Source: Ignavibacteria bacterium RIFOXYB12_FULL_35_14
GTDB taxonomy: Bacteria > Bacteroidota > Ignavibacteria > Ignavibacteriales > Ignavibacteriaceae
Direction: 5' to 3'
NCBI GenBank assembly: GCA_001803045.1
Contig: MHAR01000008.1
Location: 136,972-200,971 of the forward strand
Length of the DNA stretch: 64,000 bases
This document shows positions 26,812-35,669 of this stretch, piece after piece. Numbering within the stretch: the stretch's first letter is position 1; each line of letters starts with the position of its first letter. Below the pieces are notes generated by a model. The model had not been told where the DNA came from, searched no databases, and saw nothing but the letters and a program-made list of their open reading frames with translations. A program made the translations under genes and the position numbers.

Positions 26812-27092
26812 TAAGAGATTTTACAGAAAAGGAAATTAGAAAGGCGATTCTTAATAAAGTAAATCCTAAAATAACTCATAAAGCTAAGCATTGGAAAGGT
26901 TCAATTTATTTGGACAATATTTTCATTTCAAAAGTAAAAATTCCAAATGAACATATAAGAGTTATGAAAGAAAAAAAGTCAAGCTTCATTGCCAAAAGTT
27001 TAAGACTAGAACATGATAAGTTTAATGAGTTAGTAGAATGTTCATTAAAAGGGCCACAATATTATAAATTACAGAAAGAATTAGGCACTTGA
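26808..27092 (+). CDS. Unknown basic protein, third gene of the island
   Basis: 94 residues, strongly basic (many Lys). KHWKGSIYLDNIFISKVKIP suggests a small beta-sheet, followed by helices (SSFIAKSLRLEHDKFNELVE) and CSLKGPQYYKLQKEL. The shape, with a short sheet packed on helices and a positive surface, would suit nucleic-acid binding, as in small toxin or antitoxin folds, but I cannot match it to HicA, MazF or another named family. The start overlaps the preceding gene by four bases. An intrinsic terminator lies about 55 bases after its stop. Confidence 0.55.
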   Translation: MIRDFTEKEIRKAILNKVNPKITHKAKHWKGSIYLDNIFISKVKIPNEHIRVMKEKKSSFIAKSLRLEHDKFNELVECSLKGPQYYKLQKELGT

Positions 27093-27146
27093 CATCCCAT
27101 TGATTTTTGCTTTTAATAATTAAGAACATAGCAAATATTTTCAGAC

Positions 27147-27173
27147 GCCCGACTAATCATCGGGCTTTTTTTT
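27147..27173 (+). terminator. Intrinsic terminator after the three-gene island
   Basis: GCCCGA (27147-27152) pairs with TCGGGC (27160-27165) around a 7-base loop and is followed by eight T residues. It ends transcription from the island before aroC and is one of only two convincing intrinsic terminators in the window. Confidence 0.8.
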
Positions 27174-27201
27174 ATATTTGCCCAAACAATAAAGTAATAT
27201 T

Positions 27202-28434
27202 ATGGTAAGATTTCTTACATCAGGCGAGTCTCACGGTAAATCACTTGCAACAATCGTCGAGGGATTTCCTTCCAATATAAAACTGCGAAAAGATTATATC
27301 GATTTTCATTTGAAGAGAAGACAAGCAGGCTACGGTCGTGGTCAAAGAATGAAAATTGAATCGGATTCGGTAGAAATAATATCGGGAATCCGTTTCGGGA
27401 AATCACTCGGTTCGCCAATATGTTTGCTCATCAAAAATAATGATTGGGAAAATTGGATAGCGATTATGTCCAGCGAAATTCCGTCATCCAGTTTTGTTTA
27501 TGATAAGATTAGCATTCCTCGTCCTGGTCATGCTGATCTGGTAGGAATCTCAAAATACAATTATGATGATATTCGCAATTCAATTGAAAGATCAAGTGCG
27601 AGAGAAACAGCATCGCGAGTTGCTGCAGGAACTGTTGCTCGAAAATTTTTAGAGGAATTTGGAATTACAATTGGAAGCTATGTGGAAAGCATAAGTGGCA
27701 TTTATTCTAAAAAAAATTATTTACAAAATCTTCTGATGAATAAAACTTCGAGGAATTTTTCAGCCTGGCGAATTGCAGAAAGTGCAGATAAGAGTGATGT
27801 GAGGGTTTTAGATAATAATCAGGAAGAACGCATAATCCGAAAAATTAAGTATGCAAAAAAAAATGGGGATACTCTTGGAGGAACATTTGTGACTATTGCC
27901 ACGGGAGTTCCAGTTGGTTTAGGAAGCTTTATGCACTATGATCGAAGACTTGATGCGGCAATAGGTCACTCAATCATGTCAATTAATGCAGTTAAAGGAG
28001 TTGAAATCGGAAATGGCTTTGATGCAGCAGAAAAATTTGGTTCTCAAGTTCATGATGAGATATTTATAAAGGACAATATTTTTACACGCAAAACAAATCG
28101 GTCTGGCGGAATTGAAGGGGGAGTCTCAACTGGATTACCAATTATAGTTCGAGCATCTATGAAACCGATATCAACGTTGATGAAACCTTTGCAAACCATT
28201 GATCTCAAAACAATGAAAAAAGTAGAAGCAAGACGCGAGCGAAGTGATTTTGTTGCTGTTCCAGCTTGTGCAGTAATCAGCGAGTCCATGCTTGCTTGGA
28301 TATTAGCTGAATTTTTTATCGAAAAGTTCGGCGGCGATTCAATTGAAGAAACAAAGGATAATTTTAGCAACTACACTAAAAAATTGCAGAAGCGTATTGC
28401 CAAAAATTTTAGTGGATGGTACAAAGATTTTTGA
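27202..28434 (+). CDS. aroC: Chorismate synthase
   Basis: 410 residues, the long form of the enzyme. It begins MVRFLTSGESHGKSLATIVE, the family's N-terminal signature, with RRQAGYGRGQRMKIE, then IERSSARETASRVAAG and GGIEGGVSTGLPIIVRA, which bind FMN and substrate. It converts 5-enolpyruvylshikimate-3-phosphate to chorismate, using reduced FMN as a catalyst. No other shikimate genes are adjacent. A terminator 29 bases upstream separates it from the unknown island, so it should have its own promoter in the short AT-rich gap. Cytoplasmic. Confidence 0.95.
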   Translation: MVRFLTSGESHGKSLATIVEGFPSNIKLRKDYIDFHLKRRQAGYGRGQRMKIESDSVEIISGIRFGKSLGSPICLLIKNNDWENWIAIMSSEIPSSSFVYDKISIPRPGHADLVGISKYNYDDIRNSIERSSARETASRVAAGTVARKFLEEFGITIGSYVESISGIYSKKNYLQNLLMNKTSRNFSAWRIAESADKSDVRVLDNNQEERIIRKIKYAKKNGDTLGGTFVTIATGVPVGLGSFMHYDRRLDAAIGHSIMSINAVKGVEIGNGFDAAEKFGSQVHDEIFIKDNIFTRKTNRSGGIEGGVSTGLPIIVRASMKPISTLMKPLQTIDLKTMKKVEARRERSDFVAVPACAVISESMLAWILAEFFIEKFGGDSIEETKDNFSNYTKKLQKRIAKNFSGWYKDF

Positions 28435-28514
28435 TTAATCTATTTGGCCTGAAAGCAAATCAATGGCACCACTATGTGGTTCTATTGACTCGATTATTAT
28501 AGAGGAATTAGCCG

Positions 28515-29159
28515 ATGATTAAAGTCGAAAAATTTGTTTTTAACCCATTTTCAGAAAACACCTTCATTCTTTGGGATGATGAATCAAAAGAAGCAATAAT
28601 AGTTGATCCGGGTTGTTCAGATGAAGGTGAAGAAAATATCTTGATTGAATTTATCTCTACAAATGAATTAAAGTTAAAATATCTCATTAACACGCATTGT
28701 CACATTGATCATATTTTTGGATGCAAATTCATCAAAGAAAAATACAATCCAACCTTTCTGGTTCCTGAAAAGGATTTACCATTATTACAGAATGCTGCAA
28801 AACAAGCCGAAATGCTCGGAGTTGAAATTAGAAACCCACCTCAACCGGATCAGCTTCTCTATGAAGAGTTAGCCTTAACTCTAAACCAGTCTGAAATTAA
28901 GTCTATCTTCACGCCGGGGCACACGCCCGGTGAGTTCTGCCTCTATCTTGAAAATGAGAAAATCCTAATCTCAGGAGATGTTCTTTTCAAGGCAAGCATT
29001 GGCAGAACCGATCTCTGGGGTGGGAATTACAACACATTGATCAACTCGATAAATACAAAATTGTTAGTTCTCCCGAATGATGTGAAAGTCTATCCAGGTC
29101 ATGGAGAAGAAACCACGATTGGCTATGAGAAAGAGAACAATCCATTTCTAAATTCCTAG
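28515..29159 (+). CDS. MBL-fold metallohydrolase (glyoxalase II-like)
   Basis: 214 residues. The zinc motif His61-x-His63-x-Asp65-His66 (NTHCHIDHIFG) is intact, followed by FTPGHTPGEFCLYL, SGDVLFKASIGRTDLWGG and VYPGHGEETTIG, which supply the remaining ligands. This pattern is that of the YcbL/glyoxalase II-like group, which hydrolyse thioesters such as S-lactoylglutathione or related small molecules; the true substrate is unknown. AGAGGAA stands eight bases before the ATG. The gene is isolated between aroC and a 400-base gap. Confidence 0.9.
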   Translation: MIKVEKFVFNPFSENTFILWDDESKEAIIVDPGCSDEGEENILIEFISTNELKLKYLINTHCHIDHIFGCKFIKEKYNPTFLVPEKDLPLLQNAAKQAEMLGVEIRNPPQPDQLLYEELALTLNQSEIKSIFTPGHTPGEFCLYLENEKILISGDVLFKASIGRTDLWGGNYNTLINSINTKLLVLPNDVKVYPGHGEETTIGYEKENNPFLNS

Positions 29160-29558
29160 GGCACGACCTCCTGGTTTTCCAGAATTATTTAGGACGCCAA
29201 CGGCGGATCGATTAGGTCCTGACCGCCCTTTGAGGTGATCGATCCAACAACCAAAAAAAATTTCTTCGTAAAACAAACTACATAGAGAAACAGGATTTGT
29301 TAAAAATCATATTTTTTTACACCTAATTGAGTCGCACATGTACCTATTAGATATGCCAGATTTCACGTTGTGTTTAGTGAAGTCAAAATCTGGCATATCT
29401 TGTTAAACAAACACGGTTCCTTGCCCACGAAATGCTTTCATTTAGGAACTGGTTTTGTATGGTTGTTCATAAGAATCTTATTGAAATGCTAATCCTCAAT
29501 CCATATATTAGCACTCACAAATATTCATTTCGTGTCATCAAAATAGAATTTTAATAGT
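29160..29558. other. 400-base intergenic region with inverted repeats
   Basis: No open frame of interest. It contains a short palindrome pair GGATCGAT (29205-29212) and ATCGATCC (29238-29245), and the 15-bp inverted repeat described separately at 29349-29400. The rest is AT-rich. A promoter for the ABC permease gene should lie in its last 150 bases, but I could not identify one with confidence. Confidence 0.5.
29349..29400. repeat. Inverted repeat AGATATGCCAGATTT, copy 1
   Basis: AGATATGCCAGATTT (29349-29363) and its exact complement AAATCTGGCATATCT (29386-29400) enclose 22 bases. The same 15-bp arms with an unrelated spacer recur at 43580-43634, so the arms are conserved while the loop is not. 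Confidence 0.75.
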
Positions 29559-30320
29559 TTGCTTAAATCCGAAAAATATTCTATACATTATTTGGTGCTT
29601 TTGTATCTGCTAATGTGGATTTTGCTGTTTGAGATTATCCTGCCGGTGAATAACATCCTCCCGAAGCCCAGTATCGTTTTACAATCCTTTGATGATCTGT
29701 TGCAGAAATATCAATTAGGCTGGAATTATTTGTCAACGCTTTCAGCTATTTATTTACCAATGCTCGTAGCTCACTACATCTGCAAATTCCTTTTCCCGGT
29801 AATTTTACAGAAAAATGTTTTCTCAGATATTGTTTTGTCATTGCAATGGTTTTCAAGAAATATTCCAGGAATAATTTTAGCGATGATTCTTATTTATTGG
29901 TTCCCAAGATCAGAAGTTACCAAGTTCATCTTTGCATTTTTAATTTCATTTACTTCTTTCATGTTTAAATCCAAATACATGGCTGAAATCAACCTTGGGC
30001 GGATCGGCTCGGAATATTCTCTTTCTTTGCAGTCGTTTGGAATTGGGACAAATTCAATTTCTCGGGAAGTGATTTGGAAAGCGATTCAACCGAACTTAAT
30101 GGCTCACATCATTCGACAAAATATTTATTTGTGGGCTTCTGTTATCATTTTTGAATATGTTAACCTTGGCTTCGGAATAGGAACCTTGTTGAGGAAAATT
30201 CTACAATTCAGAGACTTATCTGCACTTGTTATGATATTTATAATAATCGGAATATCTATTTTCATAAGTATGCAGTTACTCAAATTAATCAAGAATAAAT
30301 TTCATTTCTGGAAAGCATAA
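29559..30320 (+). CDS. Divergent ABC transporter permease (SsuC/TauC-like)
   Basis: 253 residues from a TTG start with about six membrane helices. The placement of AMILIYWFPRSEVTK and a cytoplasmic loop LSLQSFGIGTNSISREVIWK, followed by IQPNLMAHIIRQNIYLWA, matches the coupling region of nitrate/sulfonate/taurine-type permeases, but the usual EAA-loop consensus is weak. Its partner ATPase begins four bases downstream. No periplasmic binding protein gene is present in the window. A sulfonate, nitrate or pyrimidine-precursor substrate would be usual for the family; here the substrate is unknown. Confidence 0.6.
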   Translation: MLKSEKYSIHYLVLLYLLMWILLFEIILPVNNILPKPSIVLQSFDDLLQKYQLGWNYLSTLSAIYLPMLVAHYICKFLFPVILQKNVFSDIVLSLQWFSRNIPGIILAMILIYWFPRSEVTKFIFAFLISFTSFMFKSKYMAEINLGRIGSEYSLSLQSFGIGTNSISREVIWKAIQPNLMAHIIRQNIYLWASVIIFEYVNLGFGIGTLLRKILQFRDLSALVMIFIIIGISIFISMQLLKLIKNKFHFWKA

Positions 30321-30323
30321 ACT

Positions 30324-31115
30324 TTGAGAGAAAATATCTTAGAGATAAAGAACTTAAGTAAATCGTACTACAACGATTCTGGTACAAGACAGATCGTTCT
30401 TGAGGGTATGAATTTCCAAATAAAGTCAGACGAAAATGCTGGTTCATTTGTTTCCATACTTGCACCATTTGGTTCAGGTAAAACAACTTTGCTGAAAATA
30501 TTTGCGGGTCTAGAAAACTCTGAGGGTAAAGTTTGTCTAAACGGAAAAAGAATTACAGAACCTACTGGTGAAATCATTTACATTCCCGAACAATCGTCAT
30601 CGTTTCCATGGTTGAATGTTAAAGAAAATATCGAACTGCCATCGAAACTTTATAAACGAGGAGGCAAAAAGTTCACCTTCAACGTAAACGAACTCATTAA
30701 TTTGGTTGGTTTGAGCGGTTATGAGAATTTCTATACCTCATCTTCAACATCGGGATTTCGGCTCAGAATTGCTATTGCCAGGGCATTATCTTTTGATCCT
30801 AAATTCATTTTACTTGATGATGTTCTAAAAAATTTAGATGGTGAAACACGCTCGGAACTTATCGAACTGCTTAGAGTTTTAACTGCCGAAAAAAACATAT
30901 CATTCCTTTTGGCAACCACAAACATATCCGACGCAATTTTACTATCTCACAAAATATTTTTGATGAGAAAAAATCCCGGTCAAATCCTCAAAGAAATAGA
31001 GATTACTGAATATTCTCAAATCCACAATTCGGAAATTATTACGAAGTATAAAAATGAGATTGAGATTGAATTGAAATCTCACGGTATGTTTCACTCCGTT
31101 TTAGTTTCTCCTTAG
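30324..31115 (+). CDS. ABC transporter ATPase with degenerate catalytic motifs
   Basis: 263 residues, TTG start. Walker A is present as APFGSGKTTL (47-56), and the Q-loop residue Gln90 lies in YIPEQSSSFPW, close to the NitT/TauT-type ATPases. Other key positions are altered. The signature reads TSGFRLRIAIARAL instead of LSGGMRQR. Walker B ends ILLDD, with Asp166 where the catalytic Glu should be. The H-loop reads ATTNISDA where THD.xEA is expected, so the switch histidine is missing. It pairs with the permease four bases upstream. It may be a slow or regulatory ATPase, or a decaying gene. Confidence 0.75.
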   Translation: MRENILEIKNLSKSYYNDSGTRQIVLEGMNFQIKSDENAGSFVSILAPFGSGKTTLLKIFAGLENSEGKVCLNGKRITEPTGEIIYIPEQSSSFPWLNVKENIELPSKLYKRGGKKFTFNVNELINLVGLSGYENFYTSSSTSGFRLRIAIARALSFDPKFILLDDVLKNLDGETRSELIELLRVLTAEKNISFLLATTNISDAILLSHKIFLMRKNPGQILKEIEITEYSQIHNSEIITKYKNEIEIELKSHGMFHSVLVSP

Positions 31116-31172
31116 TATAAGTTTGAAACACTTAAGTGGTATAATAATTGTAAAATATTGAAAGATAAAGAG

Positions 31173-32720
31173 ATGACAGATCAAAGGTTCGAAGAATTAT
31201 TAAAAATAAAGGAAACCGCTAAGCTTGGCGGCGGTGCTAAAAGAATTCAGCTTCAACATGAAAAAGGTAAGTTGACTGCCCGCGAAAGAATTGAATTGTT
31301 GGCCGATGAAGGTAGTTTCGAGGAAGTTGATATGTTCGTAAAACATCGCTCTAAAGATTTTGGTTTAGATAAAGAGCAATATTTAGGCGATGGAGTAGTA
31401 ACCGGTTTTGCCAAAATTGACGGAAGGTCTGTCGCTCTTTTTAGTCAAGATTTTACAGTGTTTGGTGGTTCATTATCAGAGACGCATGCAGAAAAAATTG
31501 TTAAAATTATGAATATGGCAATGAAGATAGGAATTCCGGTTATCGGATTAAATGATTCTGGTGGCGCTAGAATTCAGGAAGGGGTAGTGAGTCTAGGCGG
31601 ATATGCTGATATTTTCCTTCTTAATACTTTAGCTTCGGGAGTAATCCCCCAGATTTCAGTTGTAATGGGTCCATGCGCAGGTGGAGCCGTTTATTCTCCG
31701 GCAATTACAGATTTTATTTTTATGGTAAGAAATTCAAGTTATATGTTCGTTACGGGGCCAAATGTGGTTAAAACTGTTACACACGAAGATGTTTCGTTTG
31801 AAGATTTGGGCGGTGCAGAAACTCATGCAACAAAAAGCGGAGTTGCTCATTTTATTTATGATAATGAAATTGAAACTTTGAATAATGTGCGCCGTTTATT
31901 CAATTATTTTCCTTTGAACTTCATGGACCACGCTGTTGAAAAGGAATTTGACCTTGAGTCACTTAAACCGGATGTTAGGTTGGATCAGATTATTCCCGAT
32001 AATCCAAATAAGCCATATAATATGAAAATGGTCGTCAATTTGTTAGTTGATGATGAAGACTTTATGGAAATTCATAGTGAATATGCAGAGAATATCATTA
32101 CCGGGTTTGGTAGAATAGGTGGAATGTCGGTTGGAATCATAGCTAATCAACCTCAGGTGTTGGCTGGTGTTCTTGATATCAATGCTTCTGTTAAAGGGGC
32201 GAGATTTGTAAGATTTTGTGATGCGTTCAATATTCCGTTGTTGGTTTTGGTTGATGTTCCAGGGTTTCTTCCGGGAACAGAACAAGAGTGGAATGGGATT
32301 ATCCGACATGGTTCCAAATTGCTTTATGCTTTCTGTGAAGCCACTGTTCCTAAGGTTACGGTGATTACACGGAAAGCTTATGGCGGTGCTTACGATGTTA
32401 TGAATTCGAAGCATATTAGAGGCGACTTCAATTTTGCATGGCCTTCAGCGGAGATTGCCGTTATGGGACCAAAGGGAGCAGTTGAGATAATCTTCAAAAA
32501 GGAGATTTCGAAAGCTATTAATCCGGTAGAGGAATTATCAAACAAGTTGAGTGAATATATTGCGAAATTCGCTAATCCTTATACTGCAGCCGAAAGAGGA
32601 TTTATTGACGACGTAATTGTACCAAATGAGACAAAGATTAAATTGATTAGTGCGTTCAACCTTTTAAGAAATAAAGTTGATAAAAACCCTAAAAAGAAAC
32701 ATGGTAACATTCCACTTTAA
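31173..32720 (+). CDS. Acyl-CoA carboxylase carboxyltransferase (beta) subunit
   Basis: 515 residues from ATG 31173 (a TTG at 31158 is also in frame). It is a two-domain crotonase-like carboxyltransferase: [20 protein letters not shown] at the start, [48 protein letters not shown], and in the second half [20 protein letters not shown] and [14 protein letters not shown]. It transfers a carboxyl from biotin to propionyl- or acetyl-CoA, or the reverse in decarboxylases. No biotin carboxylase or biotin carrier is nearby, so the partner subunits are encoded elsewhere. Propionyl-CoA carboxylase (PccB-like) is the best guess. Confidence 0.9.
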   Translation: MTDQRFEELLKIKETAKLGGGAKRIQLQHEKGKLTARERIELLADEGSFEEVDMFVKHRSKDFGLDKEQYLGDGVVTGFAKIDGRSVALFSQDFTVFGGSLSETHAEKIVKIMNMAMKIGIPVIGLNDSGGARIQEGVVSLGGYADIFLLNTLASGVIPQISVVMGPCAGGAVYSPAITDFIFMVRNSSYMFVTGPNVVKTVTHEDVSFEDLGGAETHATKSGVAHFIYDNEIETLNNVRRLFNYFPLNFMDHAVEKEFDLESLKPDVRLDQIIPDNPNKPYNMKMVVNLLVDDEDFMEIHSEYAENIITGFGRIGGMSVGIIANQPQVLAGVLDINASVKGARFVRFCDAFNIPLLVLVDVPGFLPGTEQEWNGIIRHGSKLLYAFCEATVPKVTVITRKAYGGAYDVMNSKHIRGDFNFAWPSAEIAVMGPKGAVEIIFKKEISKAINPVEELSNKLSEYIAKFANPYTAAERGFIDDVIVPNETKIKLISAFNLLRNKVDKNPKKKHGNIPL

Positions 32721-32851
32721 TTTTATTGGATGATGACTATTCATATCATAACTGATTGATTTAATTATAAATAGATAATTTATTTAATTATTTACTTGAA
32801 ATTTCTAATAATATAACTTATATTCTCGATCAAAATAATAATGGTGGTATA

Positions 32852-35455
32852 ATGAAAGAAACCGTACTAAAATTCATTGTTATTTCTTTGCTTTCCTTGA
32901 TAGTTACTTCATGCGGGGCAAACAAAGAAATAACAAGGTATGAAAATGCTGACGAATCTAGGAAGACCCTGCACCATGGTGGAATCGTTTCTGAGATGTT
33001 AGAGCAGGCTAGGGAGTACTATGTAACTGCAATTTCCTTCCAAAATCAAAATAATCCTTCTGAAGCAGTAAACAATTATGAATCAGCCCTAAGAATTGTT
33101 AATAACCTTAGCTATTACCCTGGAATAGATGATAACGAAGCTTATGTCGAGCTGGAAAAATCAATAATTGATGACTATCGGCGTTACGTTGATGGGCTAA
33201 CGGACTTACCCGAAGAAGTTTCATTCTCAGCATTAGAGGAGTGGTTGGGTAAAACGTTTCCCGAAATTCAGACAAATTGGACTGAAAGCAGAAATCGCGC
33301 TCCTATTGTAATTCCTGCAGACATACCTCTGGAAATTAATCCAATAGTAGAGCAGTGGATTGAATACTATTCTGGAAGGGGAAGTAAGTACATGAGTTTG
33401 TGGCTTTCCCGTTCGGGGAAGTATTTCCCAATGATGGCTAAAATATTTGCGGAAGAAAAACTTCCTCAGCAGTTAGTTTATCTCAGCATGATAGAAAGCG
33501 GATTAAATCCTACTGCAAGATCTTGGGCAAGCGCCGTTGGTTTATGGCAGTTTATTAAGTCTACTGGCAGAATGTATGGATTGGAGTCGGATTTCTATTT
33601 TGATGAAAGACGTGATCCTGTAAAATCCACGAGAGCAGCTGCGAGGCATTTAAAAGATCTGTACACTAATCTTGGCGACTGGTATTTAGCTCTAGCGTCG
33701 TATAATGCTGGTGAAGGAAGAATTACAAGAGCGATCAGAAGATCCGGAAATACTAATTTTTGGGATATAATGAATTATATCCCAAAGGAAACAAGGAACT
33801 ATGTTCCCCAATATATTGCCGTGTGCTTGATAGCTATGAACCCCGAAAAATATGGTATTTCAATCGCTAATTATGATAAACCCTACGATTATGAAATTTA
33901 CAATGTTGATGGCGCTATCGATCTTAATTATTTAGCTCAATATGCTGGTATTTCTGTCGAAACATTACAAGATATGAATCCTGAACTTACCCAGTTCTCC
34001 ACTCCCATTAGTTTTCAGGGTGGATATCCTCTTAAAATCCCCAGGAACAGCTACAATGCTTTTGCTGAGAATATGAAAAACATTCCCGAATATGCTAAAA
34101 GAAATTATCTTGTTCATACAGTTAAAAAAGGTGAAACACTTTTAAAAATAGCTTCGCGTTATGGTGTCTCTAAAAATGATTTGGCCGATGCAAATAATAT
34201 TTCCACAAAAACTAAATTATCTCGCGGTGTTAAGCTCAGAATTCCTGTAAATAATCTCTCAACTGATGGTTATGCTTACAATTCCAATGTTGAAACTGCA
34301 GAAGATGACAATCTAAATGAGGGTGGGGAATATGTCTCGCCCTATGTTGCTCTAAACAATAATCAAAATACCACCGATGTTTCTGAAATCGGTGAAACTA
34401 ACATTGCCGAAGAAAACACTAATGAACTAGATAGCGAGCTGTCTTTGCTTAATACTCCAGTGGCTCCCGCCGGAAAAGTTGCGGTGAATTATAGAGTGAA
34501 GAAAAATGATAGTTTGCTTGGAATTGCAGAATTATTCAATACTAGGGTTACTGATATTAGAAATTGGAACAACATACCTTACACAACTTCAATTACAGTC
34601 GGGCAAAGTCTGACTCTCTATGTTCCAGAAGAAAAAAAGGAATTTTACGCAAGTTTGGATAGTCAAACACCCGTTGAAAAAACAATTATTAAAAACACTT
34701 TTTCGAAAAAACCAACTAATACATGGGTATACCATCGAATAAAAAGAGGCGAAAACTTAAATTCTATTGCGGCAAAATATGGAGTTTCAATTTCTGAAAT
34801 TAAAGAATGGAACAACTTGCGTAGTAATAAAATCTTATTAGGAAGCAGATTAAAGATTTTTTCAGATAAGACCTCAGACTATCTTGTTTCTAATGATAAT
34901 GTTAAAACTCAGAACAAATCTACTTTATTTAAATATAAAGTTAAAAGTGGTGATACCATCGGTGAGCTTGCTCAAAAGTTTGGCGTGACTTCCACCCAAA
35001 TCAGGAAATGGAATGGGTTATCTTCAAATAATTTATTGGCCGGAAAAACCTTAAAGATTTATTCCGGTAATAATTCGTCTTCCTTAGGCGATGTAACAAC
35101 AAAAACTCCGGCAACCGTTAATTACTATAAAGTCAAAAGCGGTGACACAATTGGCAAAATAGCAAAACTTTACAAGGTATCTTCAGCCAGTATTATTAAC
35201 TGGAACAACATTCAGAATAATAAAATTCTTGCCGGTCAAAAGCTGAAAATCTATTCTGACTATAGTGTTAACGATTTACAAACCAAGACAAGCAGAAATA
35301 CAACTAAGAAAACCGCTAAAATTCATACTGTTAGAAAAGGAGAGACCCTCTTTTCTATAGCGACAAATTATAATTTATCTGTAGACAAGCTTAAATCAGT
35401 AAATAGAATTTCTGATAACAAAATAATGGTAGGTCAGAAAATTCGACTTGAATAA
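32852..35455 (+). CDS. Lytic transglycosylase lipoprotein with six LysM repeats (MltD-like)
   Basis: 867 residues. A lipoprotein signal has the lipobox IVTSCGAN. A helical segment (about 45-115) precedes an SLT domain (roughly 185-320) with the catalytic glutamate Glu215 in [13 protein letters not shown], then [17 protein letters not shown] and [12 protein letters not shown]. Six LysM modules follow near 421-465, 546-592, 626-671, 693-738, 757-802 and 824-867, the last four very similar (KVKSGDTI repeated). Such enzymes cleave glycan strands during wall turnover; more LysMs than usual should give tight peptidoglycan binding. The gap upstream (131 bases) is AT-rich with no identified promoter. 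Confidence 0.92.
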   Translation: MKETVLKFIVISLLSLIVTSCGANKEITRYENADESRKTLHHGGIVSEMLEQAREYYVTAISFQNQNNPSEAVNNYESALRIVNNLSYYPGIDDNEAYVELEKSIIDDYRRYVDGLTDLPEEVSFSALEEWLGKTFPEIQTNWTESRNRAPIVIPADIPLEINPIVEQWIEYYSGRGSKYMSLWLSRSGKYFPMMAKIFAEEKLPQQLVYLSMIESGLNPTARSWASAVGLWQFIKSTGRMYGLESDFYFDERRDPVKSTRAAARHLKDLYTNLGDWYLALASYNAGEGRITRAIRRSGNTNFWDIMNYIPKETRNYVPQYIAVCLIAMNPEKYGISIANYDKPYDYEIYNVDGAIDLNYLAQYAGISVETLQDMNPELTQFSTPISFQGGYPLKIPRNSYNAFAENMKNIPEYAKRNYLVHTVKKGETLLKIASRYGVSKNDLADANNISTKTKLSRGVKLRIPVNNLSTDGYAYNSNVETAEDDNLNEGGEYVSPYVALNNNQNTTDVSEIGETNIAEENTNELDSELSLLNTPVAPAGKVAVNYRVKKNDSLLGIAELFNTRVTDIRNWNNIPYTTSITVGQSLTLYVPEEKKEFYASLDSQTPVEKTIIKNTFSKKPTNTWVYHRIKRGENLNSIAAKYGVSISEIKEWNNLRSNKILLGSRLKIFSDKTSDYLVSNDNVKTQNKSTLFKYKVKSGDTIGELAQKFGVTSTQIRKWNGLSSNNLLAGKTLKIYSGNNSSSLGDVTTKTPATVNYYKVKSGDTIGKIAKLYKVSSASIINWNNIQNNKILAGQKLKIYSDYSVNDLQTKTSRNTTKKTAKIHTVRKGETLFSIATNYNLSVDKLKSVNRISDNKIMVGQKIRLE

Positions 35456-35518
35456 CTCTTTGAAGAAGAATAAGTTTCAATCGATATTATATTAACAAAT
35501 AGTTCTTAAAAAATTTTA

Positions 35519-35603
35519 TAGCCGTTAGGGGTGCATTCCGAAAGTGGAAGCTGAGAAAAAACCCTTAAACCTGATCTGGATAATACTAGCGTAGGGAAAC
35601 GGA
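35519..35603 (+). promoter_or_regulatory. TPP riboswitch (THI element)
   Basis: The conserved parts are in order: GGGGTGC at 35528-35534, CTGAGA at 35551-35556, ACCCTTAAACCTGATCTGGA at 35561-35580 and TAATACTAGCGTAGGGA at 35581-35597. P1 is formed by CCGTT (35522-35526) with AACGG (35598-35602). It senses thiamine pyrophosphate and controls the downstream receptor, ThiN and symporter genes, whose functions agree with the ligand. Confidence 0.93.
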
Positions 35604-35627
35604 TGAAAGAGTAATTAAAATTCATTT

Positions 35628-35653
35628 AAAGCCGTTTCCAAAACGGCTTTTTT
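35628..35653 (+). terminator. Riboswitch-controlled terminator with competing antiterminator
   Basis: AAAGCCGTTT (35628-35637) pairs with AAACGGCTTT (35641-35650) around a 3-base loop, and the T-run extends to 35653. The first arm also contains CCGTTTCC (35632-35639), which is exactly complementary to GGAAACGG (35595-35602), the 3' strand of riboswitch helix P1. Bound TPP should free the terminator; without TPP the alternative helix should prevent it. Confidence 0.85.
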
Positions 35654-35669
35654 ATTGTGAGGGTGTGAT

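Noticed and set aside
26808..27092. HicA-type toxin
   Set aside because: Small and basic, but the conserved histidine region and fold pattern of HicA are not visible.
29160..29558. Hidden small gene or riboswitch
   Set aside because: No frame with a credible start and ribosome site, and no conserved riboswitch core; only short inverted repeats.
31123..31145. Sigma-70-like promoter (TTGAAA and TATAAT) before the carboxyltransferase
   Set aside because: The spacing between the two boxes is only about 11 bases.
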